From Microvelia longipes (lineage: Eukaryota; Arthropoda; Insecta; Hemiptera; Veliidae): a stretch of DNA of 64,000 bases. The translations under genes were made by a program, and so were the position numbers. Below are positions 13,101 to 23,400 of the stretch, one piece after another (the stretch's first letter is position 1; every line of letters begins with the position of its first letter). A model generated the notes under the pieces. That model was not told the DNA's origin and did not search any database. It saw nothing but the letters and a program-made list of their open reading frames with translations. The stretch is from NCBI GenBank assembly GCA_018340805.1, contig JACMZG010001913.1, positions 42,181,708 to 42,245,707 of the forward strand, read 5' to 3'.

Positions 13101-14608
13101 TCATTATTACATTCTTTGAATGATTGAAGTGAGTCCGAAGTTACAACTCCGTAGACTTTAGATAACCATTTTACTTTGAGGTCGAGAGTAGCGGGACCAA
13201 AGTAAACCAGCTTTTGATAATTATAACCTTTTGAGGACTAGCGAAACGAATCCTCAGTTGTGAGGGAAAGTACAAGGTACCCTGTACCCGATTTTTTTTT
13301 ATGCAATGCCGAAATAATTGCTGGAACATTTTGTATCAAAATATTCATAGAGTGATAGTAGTTATAGTTGTCCGTGTGGACAAATATTTGTAAACACTGA
13401 ATAATAAAAATTTGCTAAATGGTATTTGCGATAAAGTTGTCAGGTTGGCAATACCAATGGCGAAATTACGAAAGTGTGATAAAAAAATGTTTATCATTAG
13501 ATTATCATGGGAGCCGATTGAAATTATTAATTTATTTCTTTATTATTACTTAATTTGTGATAAATGAGTTAAAAATTTATAGAAAAACCATCGGTGCTAT
13601 AAAAATTGTAAATATTTCATAGATAAATATTTCAATTATTCCAGGATTTTAAATATAGAATAAGGCTCTTATCACTACAGACTTGGATTTGTTCGTTTTT
13701 TAAGCTGTATTTACCGATATAAATATAAAACACTGTTTTATATTAAACTGTGATTAAAATATTTGTCTAATATTTTACGTTAAACTTTTGTTTAACATTA
13801 TATTTAGTAATATGTATAACATATACTTTTTAGTAACTCTTTATAACACAAATGAAATAAAACTCAAAGGTTGGAAAATATCATCTTATCGATTAATTTA
13901 AATACTTGTTACAACTAATTTAAACAATTTAATGCAATGAAACAGTAATTTTGTGAGTTTGTGCAAACTAAAATTAATTTACAATAAATAAAACAAAACA
14001 CTATATTGTGATTTTCACCCTCTTATCAGTTTATTTAAAAACTTGTGACAACCCATTTAAAAGGTTTTTTCCAATGGAAGAGTGACTTTAGTGAGTTTAG
14101 AGACCCTAAAATTAATTAAAATAAATCACTTCAAGAAAAAATTTAAAAATAAATTGTCAAAATAAGACAAAATTAAGAACCCCATGTACATATTTTAATT
14201 TTGATCACCCTTTTGTCATCAAATCCTTATCAGTGACGGTGGTCCTGCTACAGACTTTGAATCACAAATTGTGGTGATATTTGATGCTGGAAAATTGAAT
14301 CTACAGTATTATCTAGTTCTTAAGATTTTTAATAAATACCAATATTTATATTTTTTTAAAATTGTTTTAAAGGTATTGTTGATATTTGTTTTAAAATCCG
14401 TATTTGTTTTCAGAGCGCTGTTGAAATCGTAGTCATGGCCGGAACAATCGCTGCTACCACTTTTGAATTCCATAAAATCAATCCCACAGCTGCCTACATA
14501 ATGTTGCCCTATCTAGCTTGGGTTTCATTTGCTACTGCTCTTAATATTAAACTATACTGCCTTAATTCAAAGACTGATGATGAAGAAGACGAACCAAAAA
14601 AGAAGTGA
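7190..14608 (+). CDS. TSPO: Translocator protein TSPO (peripheral benzodiazepine receptor), 4 exons
   Basis: Coding exons are 7190-7291, 7980-8100, 9617-9711 and 14414-14608. Junctions join in frame with GT-AG sites to give 170 aa, the usual TSPO length. TSPO is a five-helix outer mitochondrial membrane protein that binds cholesterol and tetrapyrroles; the family role is known, and its role in this species is inferred. Visible family signatures: [16 protein letters not shown] (helix 1), [19 protein letters not shown] then MGYASY (loop 1/helix 2), [11 protein letters not shown] (helix 3), and a C-terminal L-x-Y-x4-K CRAC-like cholesterol motif (residues 153-159). The tail is acidic then Lys-rich ([10 protein letters not shown]), ending in KKK. 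The ATG at 7190 lies 6 nt after a splice acceptor, implying a 5' non-coding exon. Introns are 688, 1516 and 4702 bp, the last filled with a Helitron and an hAT-like element. No coding defect seen. Confidence 0.95.
7400..7735 (-). repeat. Fragment of 5S-like dispersed family, reverse
   Basis: In TSPO intron 1, the reverse of the family's 5' third: the AAGTTTCAACTCTTAAGCAT block, GATGATAACxCACAC-type block, TTTTTAAAAATCAC, and TACATACCTACAGTATAAAT. The copy is diverged, and the 7400-7450 end carries a broken AGCGACGAGAGTCTGAA module. Confidence 0.5.
8200..8460 (+). repeat. Minisatellite, about 29-30 bp unit, TSPO intron 2
   Basis: Roughly nine imperfect repeats of an AAATGTAAAGAAATGTGCT plus AAAAATTAGC unit. 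The last units are the most uniform and the first ones are degraded. Confidence 0.85.
8470..8615. repeat. Unclassified dispersed repeat (second copy at 55440-55600)
   Basis: Shares AATGAGTGCTAGTAATGCTG, GTATAATCTGTCGGATAAATG and GCTACTGCTCAGGTTAT-type blocks with 55440-55600. No terminal repeats visible. Confidence 0.55.
8963..9362. mobile_element. Tc1/mariner-type MITE, 400 bp, TA target site
   Basis: Terminal inverted repeats of about 24 bp start CAGTCTATCATTTAGTTTAA and end with the complement AAACTAAACGATAGACTG. The element is flanked by TA at 8961-8962 and 9363-9364, as in Tc1/mariner insertions. A second copy is at 53742-54146 in CREB intron 3. No transposase frame is present, so both are non-autonomous. 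Confidence 0.8.
9852..11100 (+). mobile_element. Non-autonomous Helitron, 1249 bp
   Basis: Starts TCTATATAAATAAAATTT after an A (9851), followed by AACTCGAGAACGACTGGACG, which resembles the 5' end I recall for insect Helitrons. It ends CTAG (11097-11100) before a T (11101). A 7-bp hairpin, CCTGTGC-GAA-GCACGGG at 11072-11088, lies 12 bp from the end. TC start, CTRR end, subterminal hairpin, A/T insertion and no TSD are the Helitron hallmarks. The interior holds an array of about 120-bp repeats instead of a Rep/helicase gene. Confidence 0.85.
10380..11040 (+). repeat. Tandem array of about 118-bp units inside the Helitron
   Basis: About six units sharing TGGACTGATTTACTGGCT, AGCAGATAAAAGAAAATTG, TGGTGCACAGGGGCATAAG and TTTACTTGATTTTGATTAG. 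The last two units are shorter and carry TGTATAAAAAATTG variants. Internal tandem repeats are common in non-autonomous Helitrons. Confidence 0.9.
11590..11830. repeat. Unclassified dispersed repeat (second copy near 48720-48890)
   Basis: Shares GATGATATTTTTCAGAC, TTGACCGATC, a TTTAATAAAAATGTAC-like block and an AATTTCATTTTGATAT block with 48720-48890. It lies in TSPO intron 3. Confidence 0.45.
12100..13310 (+). repeat. Module array of the GAGTCCGAAG family, split by a transposon
   Basis: Repeated blocks of TAGATAACCACTTTATCTCAGG, GCAAGACCCAAGT and AAAGGGAGTCCGAAGT recur at about 90-100 bp, before and after the hAT-like insertion at 12224-13022. The array ends near 13295 with the family 3' end (GTACCCTGTACCCGA then a T-run). 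Similar modules occur at 51220-51570. Confidence 0.55.
12224..13022. mobile_element. hAT-like non-autonomous element with exact 8-bp TSD
   Basis: Inverted termini CATAGATAAACAATATTAAC and its complement GTTAATATTGTTTATCTATG bound a 799-bp element. The target site CATTAGAC is duplicated exactly at 12216-12223 and 13023-13030. An 8-bp duplication points to the hAT superfamily. No transposase frame is visible. It sits in TSPO intron 3 inside another repeat. Confidence 0.8.
13311..14400. other. TSPO intron 3, distal part
   Basis: AT-rich intronic sequence. A stretch near 14040-14240 resembles, in opposite orientation, 3010-3260 (AAACTTGTGACAACCCATTT, TGGTCCTGCTACAGACTTTGA), indicating an old dispersed repeat. 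No coding exon seen. Confidence 0.4.
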
Positions 14609-14865
14609 TGGTGTTAGATCAAATTCCTTTTGGAATTTGAAGCAGTTTTTTTAGAACAAACCTCATATTTCTTTATCATATATCTAGTAGTTTTTGCATT
14701 CTGGCGCCAAATGGTAGGGTTGCCAAAACCTTTTTAAAAATAAAATGTTTTCTAGTTCTAAACTCGGCAACACTGAATGGACAGGTTATATTATCAAGTC
14801 CCTAGATTTGTTTATTCTATTGTGTATAATAATACTAAAAAGTATTGAGTTTAAAACAAACCAAA

Positions 14866-14875
14866 AATAAATAAA
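14866..14875 (+). terminator. Candidate TSPO polyadenylation signals
   Basis: Two overlapping AATAAA hexamers lie about 260 bp after the TSPO stop codon, a reasonable 3' UTR length. No transcript evidence is available. Confidence 0.45.
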
Positions 14876-15044
14876 AAAGTGACATTTATAAAAAAAATAA
14901 ATATCTTCCTAAGCATCTAAATGTAAATTTTTACAAATAATTTGTTTCGTTTTACAAATACAAATATATACCTAAAAAAACAAATGCAGACATTTGATGT
15001 GATTAACCCTCTTGAGTAGTAAACTACTTGAGTCAGGGCTAATC

Positions 15045-15305
15045 TCCTAACATTTTGTTAAATCATTAGTAATGCCTATCTGCCCCTGTAGCCACGGTCG
15101 TATAGTACTGGACTTCGGCACCGGAGTTCTGGGGTTCACAGCCCGGACTATGCTCTCAGTTTTTATGAATAGAAGTTGATGTAAAAAGGTTTTGCCAACT
15201 TTAGCTTTACTTTGAGCATAGTAGATGTGACCCACCCGAGGTGGTTCCCGCAGGGCCAATACCCTGAAGGGCCGAAAGGCCCTAAAACGGGCATTATTAT
15301 TATAT
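15045..15305 (+). repeat. tRNA-derived SINE, family S1
   Basis: Head region GTCGTATAGTACTGGAC and a B-box-like GGGGTTCACAGCCC fit a tRNA-derived SINE. The body contains GCCAACTTTAG, ACCCGAGGTGGTTCCCGCAG and CTAAAACGGGCATTATTATT, with an (ATT)n-like tail. Reverse copies are at 31436-31690 and 58010-58200, giving a three-member family. Confidence 0.7.
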
Positions 15306-15784
15306 TAGTAATGCCTAACTTATTCAGTGGAAAGTAACGTTTTAATATCTCTTTAACTTCGCCTTAGGGTAATTAATTTTGACATAGTTGGTAGTAGTGC
15401 GTTCCCCGCCTCAAACTATTAGTGAACTATCTTCTTCAACCCGTCCAAAAACTACTAGATATACTATATTCGCATAAAATTTGTTTTTTATTTCTAAATA
15501 ATAGAACTGAAGGAATAAGTCTAATGTAAATGAGGGCAAGCATCCTGCTATTATTTAAAAAGTTGTATGTATAGTTTTGTATTTAAAACTTAATTTTGTT
15601 TACAATTAACATTTGTACTCAAATAAATTTATATTATTTATATTATATTTGACCTATTCCTCCTCATTAATTATTTTATTATTAGTCACTACATTTTAAT
15701 CTGTATATTGAAGCAATATTAAGATTGATAACATACGACCTTTTATTTTTTTTTTATAACTTTCTTAAAACTGGTTAATTTTTA

Positions 15785-16731
15785 AGGCCCGTCTTCAACC
15801 TTAAGTTAAGTTAGGAAGAATCGAAGAAGTGAAGAATTCCTCAGGAAGAATCGAAGAAGTGAAGAATTCCTCAGGAAGAATCGAAGAAGTGAAGAATTTT
15901 TCACTTAGAACAAACTATTTTGAAATTCCCGCTCTTTAGACTTAAGAGATCCGTAAACACGTCTACAACCTCTGAGTTGTTAAGTCAAGTTTTAAAGTTA
16001 CAATTACACATATAGCTGTGTTTAAACTACTTTTCTTCCTACCGTCTACACACATTTTATTTATTTACTTATTGTAAAACGAGCAGAGCTCAATAACAAT
16101 TTAATACAATTTAAATAATTCATAAACTACTAATAAACTACTTTTCTTTCTACCGTCAACACACATTTTATTTATTTATTGTAACAACGAGCAGAGCTCA
16201 ATAACAATTTTAATACAATTTAAATAACCATTGCTTTTTCAATGATCTTTCCTTCCATTTTTTAAAGACTTTTTGCAAATATTTTTTTAATTTACTTCTA
16301 AAATCGACCGTGTTTTATTTATTTTAATTAATAAATAAAATCAAAACGGATGAGGTAATTGTTGGGCGTTATTTTCCTTATCTCTAGTATGTCTACAGAC
16401 GTAGAAACCTCATCCATTTCAAAAACTATATATTCAAAAATTAAAAAAATATATATTATTATATAAAAAAAATATTCAAACAAACAAAACAATAACATAT
16501 TCAAACAACAACAATCAAAACAATCACATCACATCGTTTACAAAATATTGTAATCATTCAAAAACAGATAACGTAGTACATTCTTCTTTAAGTAACTTAT
16601 AAAAAACCATTTTATGGTTTTCTTAAGTCAAAAGAGCGGGAAAAAGAATTATTTAAGAAGAAAAAGAGATTTTGAAAAATTCTTCACTTCTTCAATTCTT
16701 CCTAACTTAACTTAAGATTGTAGACGGGCCT
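15785..16731. mobile_element. PIF/Harbinger-type non-autonomous element, 947 bp
   Basis: Long terminal inverted repeats (about 60 bp) start AGGCCCGTCTTCAACCTTAA and end with the complement TTAAGATTGTAGACGGGCCT. They are flanked by TTA at 15782-15784 and 16732-16734, the TWA target site expected of PIF/Harbinger. The left TIR contains three tandem 30-bp copies of an AGGAAGAATCGAAGAAGTG unit. An internal duplication of about 115 bp spans 16020-16235. No transposase is present. Confidence 0.8.
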
Positions 16732-16734
16732 TTA

Positions 16735-17530
16735 GTCTTAAGAGATCCACCACCTTTAAGTGCAACATTTTAATTTTTATTTATTTTACCATTGAAATTA
16801 ATATACTTGTATTTTAAAACAATTTATCGAAGACTGTTGTCCTTTTGAAGCATTTTTATTTAAATCATATGTAAACTAAACGTTCGGCAAAGTGAAACTC
16901 ACGGATCATTGGTATTAACATATAACATAAACTATTCCAGTTTGTAACATTTTAGGTATGTTATATACATAAAACACGTGTAAACGTTTATTTTACTCAT
17001 TTTTTTAATTAAAAATTGTAACAAAACTGAAGTCTCCAATAAATTGTTTTAAAATTATAATCCACAGTCCATTCATCTCTTTGCTTGATATACGTGTATT
17101 GATTTGTAAAACATTGCATTTTCCCTTAACAGTCTTAATTACTTATCTCCAAAGTTGTCGTAAGCTTTGTAATAGCAGGGATACCAACATAAATGTTTTA
17201 ATCAAGTACCCTAACCTCTTAATCTGCATAATATACTTGTTAAATTATAACATCTATATATTTGTTTAGTTAAATATTTTTGTTATAACATTGGGTGGGG
17301 GCTCTTGTTAAGATTAAATTGTTGTTAATCTATTTTTCAAGGTTCTTGCTACACTAATATTTTAAATAAACATTAATTAAGAACCCCTCAAAGCATTTCT
17401 ATTTATTTTAATTCTTTGCTTATAAAAATATCTCAAATTATTCTTACATTAAAAAATATTTTCAGACACTTTTTTTTTACTTTATTGACAAATACATCTA
17501 CAATTATTTTGTTATAAGTTATTATGATGA
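16735..17530. other. Gene-free AT-rich spacer
   Basis: No coding signal or shared repeat seen. Confidence 0.45.
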
Positions 17531-17532
17531 TA

Positions 17533-17790
17533 TTACTGAGAACACCTTGCACTTATAGACACTTGTATTGTAAGACACTTGCACTTATAAGAACTTGTAC
17601 TTGTAAGACACTTGCACTTATAAGACCTTGTACTTCTATGACACTTGCACTTATAAGACACTTGTACTTGTAAGACACTTGCGCTTATAAGATACTTGTT
17701 CTTGTAAGACACTTGTACTTGTAAGACACTTGCACTATAAGACACTTGTACTTGTAAGACACTTGTGCAATTACAAGACACTTGCTCTTA
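17533..17790. repeat. Minisatellite, 17/34-bp unit
   Basis: About 15 repeats of AAGACACTTGTACTTGT alternating with AAGACACTTGCACTTAT, diverging at the ends. Frames across it translate only as repetitive peptides. Confidence 0.9.
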
Positions 17791-19020
17791 ATCCAAGTAA
17801 AATACTATTTATTAATTTTAATTCAATATTTTCATTATTTTTAGATGTCATTGAAACTTTTTTGCATTTCCTAAGAAAAATATTACTAACTTTTCTTATA
17901 TATGTTGCAATTATTTGTTTTTAAGTATTTTATTTGAAAATCAATTTATATTACTTTAGAGTTTACTTTGCACATAATGTAATTTTAAGTAATATTTTAA
18001 TTTTCATTTCTTGTTTCTAAGCTCAAAAGCCACATGAAATCAATTTTATAAAATTGCAGTATTGTCTTGTATTATAATTTTAGCATGGTACACTCATAAT
18101 TGTCATTTATTATAATTATAGTGCACAGTTATAGACGCTCTTATTAATATCTTAAAACCACTAATATTGTAAACAATGTTTGAGTAAAGCACTGATTAGA
18201 TTGTACTATATTACTCTATCGAGCAACGGTAGAGTCATAGAATAAGTCACGTTTAGTTTGTTGTTAATCATCAACAAATAGTTGATGCATTTCGTTAACC
18301 TGATATCACTTTTAATACTAGAAAAAAACTTACCCATTTTAGATATTAATTGCCTCAAAACCCATTAAAAATTGCATGTCATGTACCGTTAAATGTCTTG
18401 CAAACAAATTGGTTATACATTTTGAAGAATTTTATCAACTCTGATATCATTATATAGATTTTTTTAAGTTTGTTTACTAAGCTTTTTAAATGGCATTATT
18501 ACTATTTTCAATATTATTTCTTTAATTCTTGTGGGAGGTCTTGACACATTGAATGCACTCATTACACAGAGTTTTATAAAAAATAATTTTAAGGTCACCA
18601 ATACTTTTCTACCTTATTTTATTTTCTATCTATTTATCAAAGGATTGTTATTTTTTTTGCATTTTATTATTGCATTTATTTGATGTTGGATATTGTTTAT
18701 TATATAGTTTTATTTGTGTTTTAAATTGTAAAGAGTAGACTGTATCTTATAAATATATTTTTATAATCGTTAGAAATATACATGCTTTTTTATCTGTATC
18801 TGCCAATTTTTATTGTTCGTTTAAATATTGCCTTACTTCAAAAAATTGAAAGGAGGCAGGTTTTATACAGGTGTTGGAATTTGGCGGAACAGCCTAGTAT
18901 TTAGCAAATAAATCCCTCAATTTATATTAGAATATAAATTGTGCTAGGAAATTCAAAAATACTACTAGAGGCGACTGAGTTTAGATGAATCAACTTGAAA
19001 TTTGCCTGTAAAATTGAGTG
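17791..19020. other. Gene-free AT-rich spacer
   Basis: Nothing recognised. A minus-strand frame at 18990-19172 is created by the TA run at 19029-19097. Confidence 0.45.
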
Positions 19021-19028
19021 AAACCAAT

Positions 19029-19045
19029 ATATATATTATATATAT

Positions 19046-19097
<52 letters not shown>
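19029..19097. repeat. (TA)n microsatellite
   Basis: Alternating TA of about 70 bp. Confidence 0.95.
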
Positions 19098-19099
<2 letters not shown>

Positions 19100-19589
19100 A
19101 ATTTGATATTTTTATATCAAACTGGGTTCCAAAATCAACACTGAGGAAATTATGAACCCCATTGAAAACCAAGATGGCGTGACATCATTAACCCGGGTTG
19201 TTGTCACCAAAATTTCAAAAAAAATATAAAATTAAGGTGTAAAATTTGTCATTAGGAAATAAGTCCTTTTTTTCGTAATTTGGGGCGATGAATTGAATGA
19301 AACCCCAGTTTAAGTTATCGAAAAGTCAAAAATATCATAGTAACTAAGCATAAACCAAAAAAGAAAATACCTACCTTTTCACTTAGGCAAAAAAGCTTCT
19401 TTCTGCTATGAAACTGGTATTTTCTTTAAGTATTCTTGTTATATTATGCTACTGAAACAAAAAGTATTGTTTTGTTAGTTATATCTCGCTATGTATAATT
19501 GTGCTATTTATAATTTGTATGATTCGAAAGTTGCGTTAAGAGAAGTCAACTAATATGAAGACTAAGTTCAAAAGCGAACTTGTTATAAA

Positions 19590-19800
19590 GGATTTTTACT
19601 TTCCTCATTTATACCATAGGTATACAGGAAAAGTATTATGTTTGCAATAAAACCCGAAATCAGGTTTTCACCTGGATCATCAATTTTAGGTGTTTCAAGA
19701 CCTTCTGCGTGATTTTTACAAACTTGTTTGTTTGTGTGTGTGTGTTCTCATCTTAGCTCCAAATTTGGATATTTCGACTTGAACCACTGAATCTACGAGG
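19590..19800 (+). repeat. 5' fragment of 5S-like dispersed family
   Basis: Begins CTTTCCTCATTTATACCATA, then GGTATACAGGAAAAGTATTA, CCGAAATCAGG and TGTGTGTGTTCTCATCTTAG, matching the 5' part of the copies at 5245 and 22232. It is truncated before the 5S-like segment. Confidence 0.6.
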
Positions 19801-20477
19801 TATGTTTTTAGGCAAACCCTTTGGAATCCATGTGGGGTAATGTGTGGAATTAATTCAATGTATATGTCTGCTTTGAGGTCTTATTGTGGTTGAGATATAG
19901 AATACAAATATTTTATAAATAATTTATTATTACCTGCCGTAAAGTGCAATACGCCAAAGTGCTGCAGGCTTAATATAAATAATGGTCAGAAATGGGCTGT
20001 GATGCATACATACAGTCTACTATCCGCTTATTATAATAATCCCCAGCGGTTTATTTATCAGCCTTAATATATTATTAATTAGTTCTGGGGAAGTCTAAAA
20101 AGTTTAGGGGGCTAAGCTCTTTATAAAGCTCGTGTATGTGGGTCTGAATTCAAAATTTTAACCTGAAAAGGAAGAAAGGTCCCAAAAGCCCTCAAACTAG
20201 GAGTTTTATCTTTGGTCATTTTAAATAAAAGCATCTCTGCCTAAGACACATAATAAATAAAGTAATTTTACTTCATTTTATTCTTCCCACTTTTTATTCC
20301 GACTCTACATTTAGATCTATTCATTTTGAATTGTTGGCAAAACTGTTTTTAATCTTCTATCGGACATTTTATGAACTAATTTTTCGAGGAAACAATGAAA
20401 ATTATTAAAAAGCTACGCCCACTTTTTTAAAATCAATCAAAGTCAGATGTTTTGTTAAGTTTTCGAAATAAAGGACC
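19801..20477 (+). promoter_or_regulatory. Upstream region of Ac45 (promoter presumed here)
   Basis: No TATA box near the start was singled out. The last 100 bp hold AAGCTACGCCCACTTTT (a GC-box/KLF-like ACGCCCAC) and end at AAAGGACCATGG, a good start-codon context. A CLEAR-type GTCACGTGAC site, expected for many lysosomal and V-ATPase genes in animals, was not seen. Confidence 0.3.
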
Positions 20478-23400
20478 ATGGCTCGTGTAATTATATTAAA
20501 TTTATCTATTTTATTATCATTATTCATTAGTTTTAATGTAGTTAAGTGCAATGTTCCGGTTTTGTTATGGGAATCAACTTCTATAAGTGATAAAGATGAT
20601 TTGATTCCGTCACTTTACCAACTGGATTCTGATGAATTTTCCAATCATATTGTTAAAAAGATCCGTCAACATAAGCCTCTGGTTGTTTTATTTTTAGAAG
20701 AAAGTTTAAGTGTAGAAGACTTTAGCTGGAAAGACTATCGCGGAAAGGGTTCGTTTTCAAAGTTACAGAATATAACAGGTAGTTCGGCAAAAACTGAATT
20801 TATTACTTCTGTTTACGACCCTATTTCTGCTTTGCAAGATTTAGCTGAGAGTCAGGAGTATAAATGGGTAAAGTACGACGACAAGAAGTTACCTAAAAGC
20901 AATTCAGTCTTAGTGGTTAATATGGAAGAACCTGGCGAGAATGAGGATCGACCCGACCTTCTCAGTAGACATGATGCAAACATCGCTGATATTTTTTCTC
21001 AATTGCAATCTAAATACTCGAATATTCTTGCTATTTTCACTGGCAAGTATAGCTCATGGGTTGAACCCGAGTACAACAGAGTAAGGAGAGATGTAAACGA
21101 CAACAGCACTTCAGCGTTTGATTTATCTGCAACATATGGTGATAATACCCACACTAGAGTAGTTTCCTCAGCTCCCGTTGTATTAACCGAAAAAGATGGT
21201 AGACAAACAAACTTAACTGAAGCCTCTGATGTCGTAAGTTAACTATATTAGTATAAGAGAGTTCAATATTCTAATTCTGTATAAATGTTATTCAAATTCC
21301 TTTTAGCAAAATTTCAAAGAAAAAATGAGATTGGAGGGGGGGAGGTAGGTTTTTTTATTTATCCTTTTTTATAACATCCTATCCTTTACTATGGGATATT
21401 TCATATAAACTGACTTCTTATATCAGTGGAAAATGATATTTAAGAGTTTATTTCTTTTGAAATAAATAAACAAATTCAAGTTAACTAAAACACATTAAAT
21501 TTTGCCTTAAATATTGAACAAATTCAAATGAATTTACATTTTATCAAATCCGCCATATATTTACGGCAAAATTTGAAAAATGAAGGTCTTACGACCAGTC
21601 TATTCTAATCTTGGTGACACTGAATAGTAATTTATTCGTATATAATAAAAATAAATGAGTTTAAAACAAATATTTTTTGTAAAAAAGGTGACCTTAATCT
21701 TCATGCCATGTCTTAATGTCATCTTAACAAGGGTAATTAGTTTTGACATAGTTGGTAGCAATGCGTCCCTGCTATAAATTGTTGGTGGGAACCGCTATCC
21801 ATGCGTAGAAAACTTAATAAACATATTATAGATGTGAATGGTCTCCACACCCTTCGAAATTAATTTTCCCACTGAAAAATAATAAGATGTTTGAAGGACT
21901 GTCTAGAATCATAACATTAATCGTGTCTGTTACAATAGATCATCATAGACTTAATTGATTTGTTATAAGATATTGTTGTTAGTTAAGAACCAATGTTATA
22001 AAAATGAATTATGTAACTTTTGTTTTACTATTGTGTTTTCCAGAAATTGGACAATCCTAAAAATTCTAGAAGTATTATTGGTATTTTCCCCGATAACAAG
22101 AAAATTAGATTTAAATTCAGTTCAAATGGAAGTAAGTGTGTGATTTTATTAATCCAGTTTTTGCGTTTTTTAATTACTAATAATTCTTGTCTGATAAAAA
22201 AAGAGGGTAAAATTTAGGGCAGCATTCATTACTTTTCCTCATTTATACCATAGGTAATAGATACAGTATTGTATTTGCAAAAAAATGTGAAACCTGGATG
22301 TCACCAGAATTTTTCATTTCAGGTGTTTTAAAGGCCACCTGAGTGGTTTTTGCAAAATTGTCTGTATGTGCGTATGTTTGTTATCAATCCACCACTTTAG
22401 TTGTGCTGTTTGGAAAATTATTTTTTTATGACTTCATTAACCCGTGATAAATCATCATAAAACGTGGTAAATTGATGAGATTAAATTGATATTTGGCACC
22501 CATGTACAATGTATGAGACTAGCATGTGTGCCAAGTTTCATCTCATTATCAGCAATAGTTCAATTTTTATCAAATGAATTGTGTACAGTATTTAAAAATC
22601 GTGAAATAATCTTATTGAGTCGAAATTTAGTACAATTGTATAGAATAGAATAGCTATTTATTAGACAAAAAGAAATAAAAACATAAATATTTACATATTC
22701 AAGAAAAAAATCTAAGTCTAGTCAGCCATACATACCTTTGGCGACAGTTCAAATATACACGATAAATAAGTACAGCAAGCTTCGTATTTATACGGCAAGT
22801 ACATCTATGGTTTTTGTTAAATCATAAAACTTAAGCAGCATTGAGTGTGTTCAGTACTGTATAGTGACCTCTGAGACTGAAACGGATATATTTAATAACT
22901 GAGGACAAGATAAGCGAGTTTGAAGTTGGGAGGATGAGCATAGCAAATCGGTTGTGATGAGGAAAAGTTCCGAGGTTCTCTATACCCGATTTTTTTTAAA
23001 TTATTTAATTTAAAATATACTTCATTGCCAAAACATAATAATTATTTGTTCATTTTATGCCTCAAATAGGCTTAAAATGAACCCAACAAAATACTTCTAA
23101 ATTTTTTTTCCTCCCATGATGAATGATTTTACTGGTGCTCAATTTCATCTAAAAGATTCTAACTCCCTTATGGTTGTAGGACACTATTAGCACGCCTTAT
23201 ACAAGGTGTGTTCAAAAAGTATCGCAAATTTATTGTTTTTTCAAAAATTATTTATTTATTCCAGAATACCTATTTTGTCCCCTTCAAAGTAATCCCCATG
23301 AGATATTATACACTTGTGCCAATGGTTTTTTTAATCTTCAAACAATTTTTTTTTTATATCTTGTTCAGCTCCTCCTTTGATGCCGTCTTTATCTCGTCAA

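Noticed and set aside
17533..17781. Cys-rich 82-residue minus-strand frame
   Set aside because: Translation of the 17-bp ACTTGTACTTGTAAGAC repeat, not a cysteine-rich peptide gene.
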